Assembly: GCA_039191605.1 (NCBI GenBank)
Contig: JBCCXL010000010.1
Span: forward strand, 158,954-222,953
Direction of reading: 5' to 3'
DNA from: JBCCXL01 sp039191605
GTDB lineage: Bacteria; Acidobacteriota; Thermoanaerobaculia; Multivoradales; JAHZIX01
Length of the DNA stretch: 64,000 nucleotides
Shown piece after piece: positions 42,513 to 52,500 of this stretch; within the stretch, counting starts at the first letter, position 1, and each line of letters begins with the position of its first letter. A program made the translations under genes and the position numbers. The notes beneath the pieces are model-generated. The model ran no database searches and had not been told where the DNA came from. It was given only the letters and a program-made list of their open reading frames with translations.

Positions 42513-44645
42513 TCATGAGCTCGACTCAAGGCGCCGGAGGTTCTCGCGAAGCTGGGCGTTCTCCGGATCGAGCTCCAGCGCCCGGCGCAGGGATTCGGCG
42601 GCCTGTTCGCGGTCCCCGGCGAGGAAGAAGACATTCGCCCGGTATTGATGAACCACCGCGGTATTCGGCACTAAGGCTTCCGCTTGATCGAGGGCCTCGT
42701 GAGCCGCTGGCAGGTCTCCTCGCTGCACTGCCTCCTGAGCCTTCGTCAGCCATCCCTGGGCCTGACGCTGTTCCTCGGTTTGGGCCCGCGCGGCGATGCT
42801 CTCGCCGAGTCTCTCCAGGGAACGCCGAGAAGGTCGATGCCCCGGCTGATATTGCAGAGCCCGGCGATAGTCTTCCACCGCTGCCCCGCGCCGCCCCAAA
42901 GCCTCTTGAGCCTGCCCGCGGCGGAACAGAGGCAGAGCATCCGTCGGCGCCAACTCCACCGCCCGCTCGGCGGATGCCAGCGCCTCTTCGGCGCGCCCGA
43001 GACCGAGCAGGGAAGCAGAAAAATCAGCGTGCAGGCGGCCGTCCTCCGGACTCTCCGCCAGCAGCCGGTTGTAGGCCCGGGCGGCCTCGCGGAATCGTCC
43101 CTCTTCGAGAGCGATAGCCGCCAGGTTGCGAGTTGGCCCCGGCGCCTCGTCCCCGCTACCGCCGATGTAGCCGAGGCTTCGCAGCTTCTCCATCAGGGCT
43201 TCGTCCACCGCGCCGGAATCGGCCGTCGCCTCTCCCGGCGCCCGCCCTTCGTAGGAAGCGATTCGCTCTACCGCCCAGGCCTCTTCGAAAGCCTCGAAGA
43301 GCACTCGGCCGGGCATCTCCTCGCTGGGGGGTATCCCCGCGATGGCCAGCACCGTCGGCGCGAAGTCCAGGAGCTGTGCCTCCTGCAGGCGCCCACGGGG
43401 CTGCACCCCGGCACCGTAGAGCATCAGAACACCGTAAAGCTCGTGGTATTCGTCGCTCACCCGCCGCATGTCCTCGGCCCGAGTGGTGGAGAGATCCGTC
43501 GGCAGCACGCCGAGCCGGAAACCGTGATCCGAGACGATGAGCAGAACGTCATCGGGACCGAGGGCATCCAGATAGTCGCCAAGGATCTCGTCGGCGAGAT
43601 CGTAGGCCGCGGTGACCGCATCGCCAAAGCGCTGCTGCTGCTGCGCCAGCTCTCCGGCGAGCCCCTGTTGCCGATGCAGGTGGCCGAAGAGATGAGCCAG
43701 GGTGTCGGTGATCTCGAAATAGACCAAGAGCAGTCGCGGGTCCAAATCTTCGAGCAATTCCAGGCCGATGGCGCGATACGACCGGGCCGTGGCCACCGCC
43801 CAGGAGAGGTGGACGAGGTCGTTCTGCACTCCCTGCTGGAGGGCTTCTTTCACCTCATTCGGCGGAGCGTTGGTGAAGCGGCGAAGCAGCTCCGGAGACA
43901 GGTCTTGGGGGTCGATCATCGACTGGCGAATGCGCGGCAGCACCTCCTCTGGAAAGGTGATCGCCGGCAGCTCTTCGCTCACCACTCGGTCCTGCAGCAG
44001 GAAATGCAGGCCGACCCGATCGCTCACCATCACTCCCTGCACCGGCTCCGCCGGCCAGGTCGCCCACCACCCCACCGAAGCCACCTGCTGCTGCGCGTCG
44101 CTGAATAGGTTCCACAGTGCCGGGACCCGGCGCACCGAGGAGGTCACCGGCACTTCCGCCCCGGTGGTGGGATTCTTCACGGTGAAATCGCTGACCCCGT
44201 GATCCAGCGGATGACGCCCGGTGGCCAGGGTGGTCCACAGAATCGGAGAGAGCAGAGGGTACGCGCTCTCCAGGGGCCCATAGGCCCCGTCGTTCATCAT
44301 CCGGGCGAAATGCGGCAGCTCCCCCTGAGAAATCCGTCGTTCCAGCTCCGTGGGCTCCAGGCCGTCCATCCCCAACACCACGATTCGCCCGCTGGTGGCG
44401 AGGGGTGAAGAGGCGGCGGTGGGCTGCACCGCTGGAGCAGTCGGCGATTCCGCCCCGCCGCCGCAGGCGGAGGCAGCGGCGATCAGCAGGAGCCCTCCGA
44501 GAAGCAGGCCCCGCGAGGCCGCAACCCTGCCCCACCGCGGCGGACGACGGCTCCTCTTCGTCTCCGCAGCGGGAAGTTCCCGGGTGGCTTTGACAGGGAG
44601 CAGCGAGCCGTACGGGCCAGAACGATTCGGTCTCGAGGGATCCAT
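42513..44645 (-). CDS. Lipoprotein: type I phosphodiesterase/nucleotide pyrophosphatase with TPR tail
   Basis: 710 residues. A long basic N-terminus precedes the lipoprotein signal LLLGGLLLIAAASAC (Cys61). Residues about 85-480 are an alkaline-phosphatase-superfamily domain. VVLGMDGLEP carries the first metal Asp, then LSPILWTTLATGRHPLDHGV with the nucleophile Thr, EITDTLAHLFGH and VSDHGF with later metal ligands. The remaining residues form TPR repeats (LAAIALEEGRFREAARAYNRLLAESPEDG; ALASAERAVELAPTDALPLFRRGQA in outline). This AlkP-TPR combination is widespread in acidobacteria-like genomes. It should hydrolyse a phosphodiester or phosphonate at the cell envelope, with the TPRs binding a partner. 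Substrate unknown. The start lacks a clear ribosome site. Confidence 0.9.
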   Translation of the reverse strand: MDPSRPNRSGPYGSLLPVKATRELPAAETKRSRRPPRWGRVAASRGLLLGGLLLIAAASACGGGAESPTAPAVQPTAASSPLATSGRIVVLGMDGLEPTELERRISQGELPHFARMMNDGAYGPLESAYPLLSPILWTTLATGRHPLDHGVSDFTVKNPTTGAEVPVTSSVRRVPALWNLFSDAQQQVASVGWWATWPAEPVQGVMVSDRVGLHFLLQDRVVSEELPAITFPEEVLPRIRQSMIDPQDLSPELLRRFTNAPPNEVKEALQQGVQNDLVHLSWAVATARSYRAIGLELLEDLDPRLLLVYFEITDTLAHLFGHLHRQQGLAGELAQQQQRFGDAVTAAYDLADEILGDYLDALGPDDVLLIVSDHGFRLGVLPTDLSTTRAEDMRRVSDEYHELYGVLMLYGAGVQPRGRLQEAQLLDFAPTVLAIAGIPPSEEMPGRVLFEAFEEAWAVERIASYEGRAPGEATADSGAVDEALMEKLRSLGYIGGSGDEAPGPTRNLAAIALEEGRFREAARAYNRLLAESPEDGRLHADFSASLLGLGRAEEALASAERAVELAPTDALPLFRRGQAQEALGRRGAAVEDYRRALQYQPGHRPSRRSLERLGESIAARAQTEEQRQAQGWLTKAQEAVQRGDLPAAHEALDQAEALVPNTAVVHQYRANVFFLAGDREQAAESLRRALELDPENAQLRENLRRLESSS

Positions 44646-44958
44646 GATCGCGGACGTTACCCAGCCGCCGCGACAGCGTCAACCAAAGTCCCTTCCCGGA
44701 GCTGCATCAACCGCTACAATGAGCCTTCCTACCTTGGTGAATCCAATTCCATCCTGCTCCGAGCCAACGCCCGCGCAAGCTAAAACCAGCTGGAGCGAAT
44801 ACTAGCTAGAGCCCAGTGGTCTTACGGCGCGCCCTCCAGTGAGATATTGGCTTCAGGGAGATCTTCTGCGGGCTTCTAGAGCCCCCAGCCGAAGAAAGAC
44901 GCCCGCAGAGAGACGCCGAACGCCAGCGGATTCCAATCCTTGCCTGAGGAGAGATGCC
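44646..44958. other. Divergent intergenic region
   Basis: 313 bases between the leftward phosphodiesterase gene and the rightward channel gene; no gene or repeat supported. Presumed to hold both promoters. Confidence 0.4.
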
Positions 44959-46155
44959 ATGAGCCTGTTCCCGATGCCCCTCCACCGACGACTGATCACG
45001 ATCTTGCCCCAGCGGCACCACACCCAGCGGCACCACATCCTGCGACCGAGCCTGCTCGCTCTGCTGCTTCTGCTGGTGGTGAGCTCCGCCATTCCGGCCC
45101 TGGGCCAGGGCGACAGCCCTAGCGCGCAGGATGCCGCGGAGCCCCTGGAGGTGGTGATCGAAGAGCCGCTGATCATCGGCACCAAGGAAGCTCCCCCTTT
45201 CGCCATGAAGGATGCCGAGGGGAGCTGGAGTGGCCTCTCCATCGAGCTCTGGCAGCGGGTCGCGGCGGAACAGGGATGGCCCTACGAGCTGCGGGAGCTC
45301 TCCCTCGACGAGCTGATCGAGGGAACCGCTGACGGTACTCTGGACGGCGCCGTCGCGGCTCTCACCATCACCGCGGATCGAGAAGAGATCCTCGACTTCT
45401 CCCATCCCTACTTCAGCTCCGGTCTCGCCATCGCCGTCTCCTCTGAAGATCGTGGAGGATGGCTGGGCTTCCTCGGTGCCCTGTTCTCCCCCCGCTTCTT
45501 CAACGCCCTGGCGGCCCTCGGTCTGGTGCTGCTCTTCGCCGGTCTGCTGGTGTGGATCTTCGAGCGCAAGCGCAACCAGGAGCAATTCGGCGGCTCGGTG
45601 ACGGAAGGCTTAGGACACGCCTTCTGGTGGTCCGCCGTCACCATGACCACCGTCGGTTACGGAGACAAGGCTCCCACCACCTTCGGTGGCCGGGTGGTGG
45701 GCCTGGTGTGGATGTTCGCCAGCGTGATCATCATTTCCAGCTTCACCGCCGCCATCGCCTCCTCCCTCACCCTCTCTTCCCTCGAGGGACGAGTAAACGG
45801 GCCGGAAGATCTGCCGTCGGTGCGGGTACAGACCGTCGCCAACACCACCAGCGCCGCCTACCTGGACTCTCAGCGCATTCGCTACACCGCCGCCGAGAGC
45901 CTGGAAGCCGCCCTGGATGCGCTGAGCCGGGGCGCTACCGACGCGGTGGTCTACGACGGAGCGATCCTCAGCTGGCAGGCCAGCCAGGATGATTCAGGCC
46001 TCGTCGAGGTCTTGCCCCACAGCTTCGAGCGCCAGGATTATGGCATCGCTCTGCCGGCCCAATCCCCGCTGCGAGAAGCCCTCAATCGGCACCTCTTGGC
46101 CACCGCTCGCACCCAATGGTGGCGAGATCTGGAATATCGATACGTCGGGCGCTAA
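44959..46155 (+). CDS. Prokaryotic glutamate-receptor-like potassium channel
   Basis: 398 residues from an ATG behind AGGAG at 7 bases. The architecture is signal peptide (SLLALLLLLVVSSAIPALG), first half of a SBP_bac_3 ligand-binding domain (LIIGTKEAPPFAMKD ... LDFSHPYFSSGLAI), a pore module, then the second half of the ligand domain (DLPSVRVQTVANTTSAAYL ... YGIALP). The pore module has two helices around the selectivity filter TVGYGD (residues 231-236). This is the GluR0 arrangement: an amino-acid-like ligand bound outside gates a K+-selective pore in the inner membrane. Ligand cannot be named. Single gene with a likely terminator overlapping its stop. Confidence 0.93.
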   Translation: MSLFPMPLHRRLITILPQRHHTQRHHILRPSLLALLLLLVVSSAIPALGQGDSPSAQDAAEPLEVVIEEPLIIGTKEAPPFAMKDAEGSWSGLSIELWQRVAAEQGWPYELRELSLDELIEGTADGTLDGAVAALTITADREEILDFSHPYFSSGLAIAVSSEDRGGWLGFLGALFSPRFFNALAALGLVLLFAGLLVWIFERKRNQEQFGGSVTEGLGHAFWWSAVTMTTVGYGDKAPTTFGGRVVGLVWMFASVIIISSFTAAIASSLTLSSLEGRVNGPEDLPSVRVQTVANTTSAAYLDSQRIRYTAAESLEAALDALSRGATDAVVYDGAILSWQASQDDSGLVEVLPHSFERQDYGIALPAQSPLREALNRHLLATARTQWWRDLEYRYVGR

Positions 46156-46178
46156 AGCCCTCCTCTGAGGCCCTAGCG
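46150..46178 (+). terminator. Probable terminator after the channel gene
   Basis: CGCTA / TAGCG outer arms with a further imperfect GCCCTC / GAGGCC inside, overlapping the stop codon and followed by GAACCTTTTCTTTC. Confidence 0.5.
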
Positions 46179-46354
46179 GAACCTTTTCTTTCGCGGCCCA
46201 CTTCACGGCACAGATCGCATAGAAAGGAAGCGGGAACGCGAGCCTCGGGTATCGGTGATCGAATGTGGTAATTTCGGTGCGCCGAAATTTTCCCTATGCT
46301 GAGTTTTTCCACCGAGATGTCCGGCCGCCGAGAGGGCGTCCAGAGACCACTTTC

Positions 46355-48178
46355 ATGACATCCCAGGCTCCGAACGACCATTCCCAGACCATCCTCCTGA
46401 TCGAGCCCGAAAGCAGCCGCCGCAAAGTCATCGCCCAGGCCCTCAGCGAGTCCAGTTATGAGGTGATCCCCGCGGTAGACGCCGCCGAAGGGGCTCGCTA
46501 TCTGCCGGCGACGCCGCGGGCGGTGGTGGTGGTTCCGGTCGAGCTGCTGAACGACGAGTTGTTGGCTCCTCAACTCGCGCCGGAGGCCAGCGGCGATCAC
46601 ACGGTGATCGCCTTAGGCCCCGCCGAGGCGGAAGAAGAGGTCCCGCGACGCTTCGTCTTTCTCTCCATCAGCGGCCTCAGCCCCCTGACCTTCCTGCAGC
46701 AGCTACGCCTGATTCTGCTGGGTCGACGGGTGCGCCTGGAGGCGGATGCGGAGCTCGAAACGCTGGTGGGAGAACTCTCCCAGCGCCCCTTCTCCGAGCT
46801 CCTCATGAGCCTTGGCTCCCAACAACTCAGCGGCCGGGTGGAGAGCCCCGACGGGGTGCTGTGGTTAGAAGAAGGCAATCCCGTGTGCGCCGCCCTGGTG
46901 GGTCCCGACGGCCTTCCCACCGCGGCCTCTGAAGGTCGCGGGGTGAAGATCTTCTGCCGCCTGGCGCGCAGGAATTCAGGGCCCGTGCGGGTGCGGCTGC
47001 GGCCGAGCTTCGGCTGGCCGGGCCACCACGCAGCCCCGGAGGTCAACCTCGAAGACGACCTCCTGATGCTGCTGGACAAGGCGCTGCAGGATCTGCGGGA
47101 TGATATGCCGCCACTGCGCTCCCGGGTTCGGGTACAGCCCGCCGCCCAGCGGGCGGTAGGCCTCGGAGGCCTCGATGAACAGCTGCTGGAGGCGGCGGAA
47201 CAGGCGGGCACCGTAGAACGCCTGCTGGATATCTCCCCCGCCACCGACGGCCGCATTCTCGACGCCCTGATTCGACTGGCTCAGCAGGGCTTGGTGAACT
47301 TCGACGAGCCGCGGGCGGCGGTGGCAATCGTGACCGACTCCACCGCCGATCTCCCCCGGGCCCTCGCTCGCCGCCACGGCATCCAGGTGGTGCCGCTGAA
47401 GGTGCATTTCGGGGATCGCACCTATCGTGACGGCCGGGATTTGCGTCCGCGGCAATTCTTCGAGCTGCTGGAATCGGGGGCCCACCACCCGAGCTCCGAA
47501 CCGCCGGACCCAGCGGATTTCGCCACCGTTTACGACTCGCTTCCGGAGGGCCAGGAAGCTCTCTCCATCCACATCTCCGCCAAGCTCTCCCAGACCTCCG
47601 CCCACGCCCAGCAGGGCGCCTCGGGCTACCCGGTGCAGACCGTCGATAGCGGCGTGGTGAGCCTCACCCTGGGAATGATGGCGCTGCTGGCGGCGCGGGC
47701 CGCCGCCCGCGGCCTCGGCGCCGAGGAGAGTGCCCAGCTAGTGCAGCGATGGAGTCGGGACTCCCGCAGCCTCTTCGTCGTCGACACGCTGGAGTATCTC
47801 GCTCGCGGCGGCCGCATCGGCAAAGCCCAGGCCTGGATCGGCGGGGTCCTCGGCATCAAGCCCATCCTCGGCGTCCAGAACGGTGAGATCGTGCCGGTGG
47901 ACAAGGTGCGCGGAGGACGCAAAGCTCAGCCCCGCATCGCCGATCTCTTTTCCCAGCAGCTCCCCAGCGATCACCCGATGATCGCCGGCGTGGTCCACGC
48001 CAAGGCGCCGGTGTGGGCGGACCGCCTGCGTCAGCTGCTCAGCGAGCGCTTCTCCATCCAGGAGGTGGTGGTCTCCGAAATGGGGCCGGTGGTCGGCACC
48101 CACGCCGGCCCGGGGGCTGTCGGCGCCTGCCTGGTGCCGGTCAGCGAGCAGGATCTACCGCTGATCGCTCCTCTTTGA
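46355..48178 (+). CDS. Receiver-like / PATAN (DUF4388) / DegV fusion protein
   Basis: 607 residues from ATG 46355. Three parts are visible. Residues 10-115 resemble a response-regulator receiver (ILLIEPESSRRKVIAQALSESSYEVI), but the phospho-acceptor position after strand 3 (AVVVVPVEL) has no Asp, so it is degenerate. Residues about 140-315 resemble PATAN/DUF4388 (PFSELLMSLGSQQLSGRVESPDGVLWLEEG) followed by a winged-helix-like end. Residues about 322-605 are a complete DegV domain (VTDSTADLPRALA, YRDGRDL, TLEYLARGGRIG, HAGPGAVG). DegV proteins bind fatty acids and supply them to acyl-phosphate kinases. The fusion suggests lipid-dependent regulation. No signal peptide. Confidence 0.88.
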   Translation: MTSQAPNDHSQTILLIEPESSRRKVIAQALSESSYEVIPAVDAAEGARYLPATPRAVVVVPVELLNDELLAPQLAPEASGDHTVIALGPAEAEEEVPRRFVFLSISGLSPLTFLQQLRLILLGRRVRLEADAELETLVGELSQRPFSELLMSLGSQQLSGRVESPDGVLWLEEGNPVCAALVGPDGLPTAASEGRGVKIFCRLARRNSGPVRVRLRPSFGWPGHHAAPEVNLEDDLLMLLDKALQDLRDDMPPLRSRVRVQPAAQRAVGLGGLDEQLLEAAEQAGTVERLLDISPATDGRILDALIRLAQQGLVNFDEPRAAVAIVTDSTADLPRALARRHGIQVVPLKVHFGDRTYRDGRDLRPRQFFELLESGAHHPSSEPPDPADFATVYDSLPEGQEALSIHISAKLSQTSAHAQQGASGYPVQTVDSGVVSLTLGMMALLAARAAARGLGAEESAQLVQRWSRDSRSLFVVDTLEYLARGGRIGKAQAWIGGVLGIKPILGVQNGEIVPVDKVRGGRKAQPRIADLFSQQLPSDHPMIAGVVHAKAPVWADRLRQLLSERFSIQEVVVSEMGPVVGTHAGPGAVGACLVPVSEQDLPLIAPL

Positions 48179-48257
48179 GGACCAATCCTTTTTGACCAGC
48201 ACTCCTTGCTCAAAGACTCTTCGCTTTAGAGCCACTCTTAGCTTAGGGGTGCCGGCC

Positions 48258-49523
48258 TCAGATTACCGTTCCGGGCTGCAGCACGGCGCGTCGGGGAATC
48301 ACGGTGATGCCGTCGCGAATGCAGTAATTCTCGCCATCGTATTCCTGGACTCCCTCAGCGTTGATCAGCTGACAACCGTCCCCGATGCGGGCATTGGTGT
48401 CGATGATGGCGTTGCGAATGGTGCAGTTATGGCCGATTCCCAAGGGCACCGTCTCGCCCTCCGGAAGCTCGTGCTCGAAGGTTCCGTTACCCATGGTGAT
48501 CACACCCTCCAGGTGGCAGCCGGAGCGCACTCGAGAGCGGATCCCGATGATGCAATGCTGCACCTGGCTCTCGGTGAGGATACTGCCCTCTCCCAACACC
48601 GTGAGGTTGATCTGGCAGGCGTTGATCTTGGCTCCCGGCAGGAAGCGCGGATGGGTGTACACCGGGAATTCGGAGTCGTAGAGATTGAGCGGCGGTAACG
48701 GCTGAGCCAGCTCTAGGTTGGCGTGATGGAAGGCGCCGATGGTGCCGATATCCCGCCAATAGCCGTCGTAGCCGAAGGCGAAGACGCGGTGATTCTCGAG
48801 GGCCGCGGGAATCACCTCGCGGCCGAAGTCGGTGGCGTCGGTGCCCTCCAGCACCTCCCGCAGCGGCCCCTCTCGGAAGAGGTAGATGCCCATGCTGGCC
48901 AGCAGCGCACCGGGCTCTGCCTGGAGACCCAGGATCTCGAAAGCCTTGGGGGTCATGGTGAGCCGGTCCAGGGTCTCTTCGTCCTGCGGCTTCTCGACGA
49001 ATTCAACGATTCGTCCGGTCTCGTCGACGCGCATGATGCCGAGGCCCTTGGCCTCGCTGCGCGCTACCGGCTTCACCGCGATGCTGATATCCGCCGAGCG
49101 CCCGCGGTGCTGGGAGACAAAGTCCCGCAGGTTCATGGAGTACAGCTGATCCCCGGAGAGCACCAACACCTCCTGCACCCGCTGATAGGTCAGGCGCTGC
49201 AGGTTCTGGCGCACCGCGTCCGCGGTGCCCTGATACCAATCCCGGTTATGGACGTTCTGCTCCGCCGCCAGGATGTTCACGAAGCCTTCGCGGAAGTGAT
49301 CGAAGCGATAGGTCTGCGAGATATGGCGGTGCAGGGTGGCGCTGTTGAATTGGGTCAGCACGTAGATCCGATCGATGCCAGCGTGCAGGCTGTTGGAGAT
49401 CGGAATGTCGATGAGCCGAAATTTTCCTCCCACCGGCACCGAGGGCTTCGCTCGATCCCTGGTCAGAGGCCATAACCGAGATCCCTGCCCGCCGCCGAGA
49501 ACCGCCGTCACCACCCGTTCCAT
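48258..49523 (-). CDS. glgC: Glucose-1-phosphate adenylyltransferase
   Basis: 421 residues, the usual length, start behind GAGGAGAG. It makes ADP-glucose from ATP and glucose-1-phosphate, the committed step of bacterial glycogen synthesis. The nucleotidyltransferase N-terminus shows GGGQGSRLWPLT, AKPSVPVGGKFRLIDIPISN, the GTADAVRQN and SGDQLYSM segments, and EFVEKP. The C-terminal left-handed beta helix of hexapeptide repeats (GCHLEGVITMGN, IRNAIIDTNARIGDGC) is complete. It follows the GH13 gene by 61 bases on the same strand, so the two are probably co-transcribed, linking synthesis with turnover of an alpha-glucan. Confidence 0.96.
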   Translation of the reverse strand: MERVVTAVLGGGQGSRLWPLTRDRAKPSVPVGGKFRLIDIPISNSLHAGIDRIYVLTQFNSATLHRHISQTYRFDHFREGFVNILAAEQNVHNRDWYQGTADAVRQNLQRLTYQRVQEVLVLSGDQLYSMNLRDFVSQHRGRSADISIAVKPVARSEAKGLGIMRVDETGRIVEFVEKPQDEETLDRLTMTPKAFEILGLQAEPGALLASMGIYLFREGPLREVLEGTDATDFGREVIPAALENHRVFAFGYDGYWRDIGTIGAFHHANLELAQPLPPLNLYDSEFPVYTHPRFLPGAKINACQINLTVLGEGSILTESQVQHCIIGIRSRVRSGCHLEGVITMGNGTFEHELPEGETVPLGIGHNCTIRNAIIDTNARIGDGCQLINAEGVQEYDGENYCIRDGITVIPRRAVLQPGTVI

Positions 49524-49584
49524 CGTGCTCTCCTCTCGTGTTTCAAGATCCGAATCGAATCATCTCCCAAGCGTACCCGTCCCG

Positions 49585-52500
49585 TCACGGCCTGTCCCCC
49601 AGCAGCGACCGCAGGACTTCCAGCCGATATCTGGAGGGCTCTTCGGCAGCCGTAAAGGCCGCCACCACGTTCAGAGCCCGCTGCAGAAGAGCCTGATCCG
49701 AAGCTCCCGCGCCGTGATGCGGTAGCTCCCCTGAGGGCATCGGAGCGCTCTCGATGGCCTCTCGCTGGGCGCTCTCGACTTCCGCGGCTCCCTGCCCTAG
49801 AGCTCCATCGTCTGTCGCTATGATCGCTGCATCCGGGATCGCTGCATCCGGGATCACCGCTACCGACCCCGGGGCCGAATGCTCCTCTCGGGCCGAGCCG
49901 GAGAGATCGGCGCGGCGAGCCACCAAGGCCACCGCCAGCATCCACCAGGTGAGCCGGCGCCATCCCTCCTTGCGGAACCAGTGGACGCCGTCGAATTCGT
50001 GCACGCCGAGGAAGGCGCGGATCTCTGGATCCAGCAGCCAGGCGTCCGCCAGGGGACCCGCCGAGCTCTCGGCGCCGAGACTGGCAAACCAATCCCTGCG
50101 CCCGGTGAAGAGCTCCGCCGCCGCGGCTCCTTGTCTCGCCAGCAGGGGATCCGCGCCGAGATCCGCCAGGGTGTTCTCCACCACCTTGCCGAGCATCCAG
50201 ACGTCGAGGAAAACCCGGCCCCGGGCGGCGGCATCCTCCTCTCCCAGCAGGCGACCGATGGGCTGCAGGAAAGCCCACAGCAGCAGCCCTGACCATGCCA
50301 CCTCTTCCTGCTGCGGCGGGAAGGCTTCCGCCGCCAAGAGGCGAGGCGGCGGCGAAGCCACCGCAGCGTCACCACCCAGCACCGCAGCGTCACCACCCAG
50401 CACCGCAGCGTCACCACCCAGCACCGCAGCGTCACCACCTTGAACCGCGGTTCCCGCATCCGGGGCAGCGCCGTGAGAGGCAGCGTCATCAGCGACGGAT
50501 GCGGCAGGTTCACCAGCATCATCGTTGGTTTCAGCTTCGGATCCCGCCTCGCCGTCCGCCGACACCTCCGCTGGGAAGTCTAGGCCTGGAATGACTGGCG
50601 TTGGGGAAGTCGATTCCGCTGACGTCCCATCGGGTGACGGCAAGTCGGCCGGTTCATCCTCCGCTCCTTCGCCGCTGGCATCGGCGGACAGGGCCTCCCT
50701 CAGAGCCGTGACCGCACGTTCTTCTAGGGCCCCGACAGAGGGAAGAGCCGGCAGCGTCGCCGAGGCGAGATCGAGAATCGCGTTCAGCCAGCGGCGTACG
50801 TCGGCAGCGATGGTGAGAGCGATAGCGTCCTCCTCGGCCGCTTCGCCGGCGCTGGCTTCCGCGGCCCCCGGGGCACCGCCGAGGAGCGGCCGAATCTGTC
50901 GCAGCAGCTCACCGTAGCGCTGCTCCACCTGATCCAGCAGCTCCCCCCGCTGAGCCGAATCCAGATCTCGGGCGGCCAGCAGCTGGCGCACCAGGGACGC
51001 CGAAAGCAGGCTCTGTACCGGGCCCTGCACCGGCTGCACGAGGATCTTGTCCCTGGCCTCCGCCAGGCTCGGCACTCCTCTTCCCCGCAGCGCCTCCGCC
51101 AGCCGTCGCCACGCCTCTCCGGGCTCGGCGAGGATCTCGCTGAAGTCCATCAGCACCTGAGTCTGGTAGGGGCCGAGCTCGACGTAGAGCCCGCGAGACC
51201 ACAGCTCCCGGGCCTCCCGGATGTACTCCAGGCCGCTCACCTGATCCCGGAAGATCACGTAATGCCCCGGAATCGGATCGAGGTCGAAGGACTCTCCCAG
51301 CGTCTGGCGCACCAGGCCTTTGTCGCCGTCGCCGAGACGCTTGTCGCGCCAGCACACGCTGTGGCGCACCCACCCCCGCACGGTGCCCCAGCGGTTGTGG
51401 TAGAGCACCAGGGCGCGCTCCTGGCGATGGCGATTGGAGAATACGAGAACGTCCTGGCTCACCGGACCGGCGCTGGTCTCGAAGTCGTAGAGGCGGAAAC
51501 CCTCGACCCCGGCAAAGACCTTGCGCCGTCGCAGCAGGGGCACGATCTGACGCTGATGCCGTTCCACCAGGGCCTCGTCCACCGGCTCGTCCCGGTAGGC
51601 CCGGCGGTACTCCATGCCGTACTTTTCTGACAGGCCCTCGAATTGACCGTGGCCGAACATCGGCAGCCCCGGCAGGGTGGCCATTAGGGTGCAGATACCG
51701 AAGTACTTATCTCCCCGGCCGAGCTGCTCGATAGCGGTCTCCTCGTCGGGGTTGGTGACGTAGTTGACGAAGCGGCGCAGCACCTCGGGATCGAATTCCA
51801 GGGTGTTCTTGACCATCGCCCGGAACGAGGCGTTGTCCTCGTCCCGCAGCATGTGCATGAAGGCGCTGTTGTAGACCCGGTGCATTCCCAGGGTACGCAC
51901 GAAGTAGCCTTCCATCATCCAGAAGGCTTCCGCCAGCAGCAGGGTGTCCGGAGCCTCGGCGTTGATGCGGTCTACCAGGCGCCGCCAGAACTCCTCCGGC
52001 ATGCGGCGCAGAAACTCCTCCCGCGGAATCGCCCGCTCCGAGCGCGAAGGGATCGCTCCCCCCTTCCCCGGCTCCGGGTACCACAGCCGCTGCACGTGCC
52101 GCCGGGCGAGGGTCATGGCGGCATCGAAGCGAATCACCGGGAAGCGGGACGCTACGTCCAGCACGGTATCGATGATCGAGTCCTGGGTTTCTGGATGCAG
52201 GTAATCCAGCTGCGCAGTGTCGTTCCAGGGCAGGCTGGTGCCGTCGTTGCCGTGGTAGATGTAGCGCACGTCGCCGCTTTGGTGATCGATGCGCTGGAAG
52301 ACCACCGCGGCATCGGTGCGGTCGTAGTAGCGATCGTCGATGCGCACGGAATAGCGCGCATCGGCGCTGAGATCAGGGCCGGTGAAGCGGTACACCGGGA
52401 AGGGGCTCTCCGGTAAGGAGAGGAATCGTTCCGGATGCTCCCGCACCCAGCGAGAGTCGACGCCGAAGTGGTTCGGCACCATGTCGCAGGCCAGCCTCAG

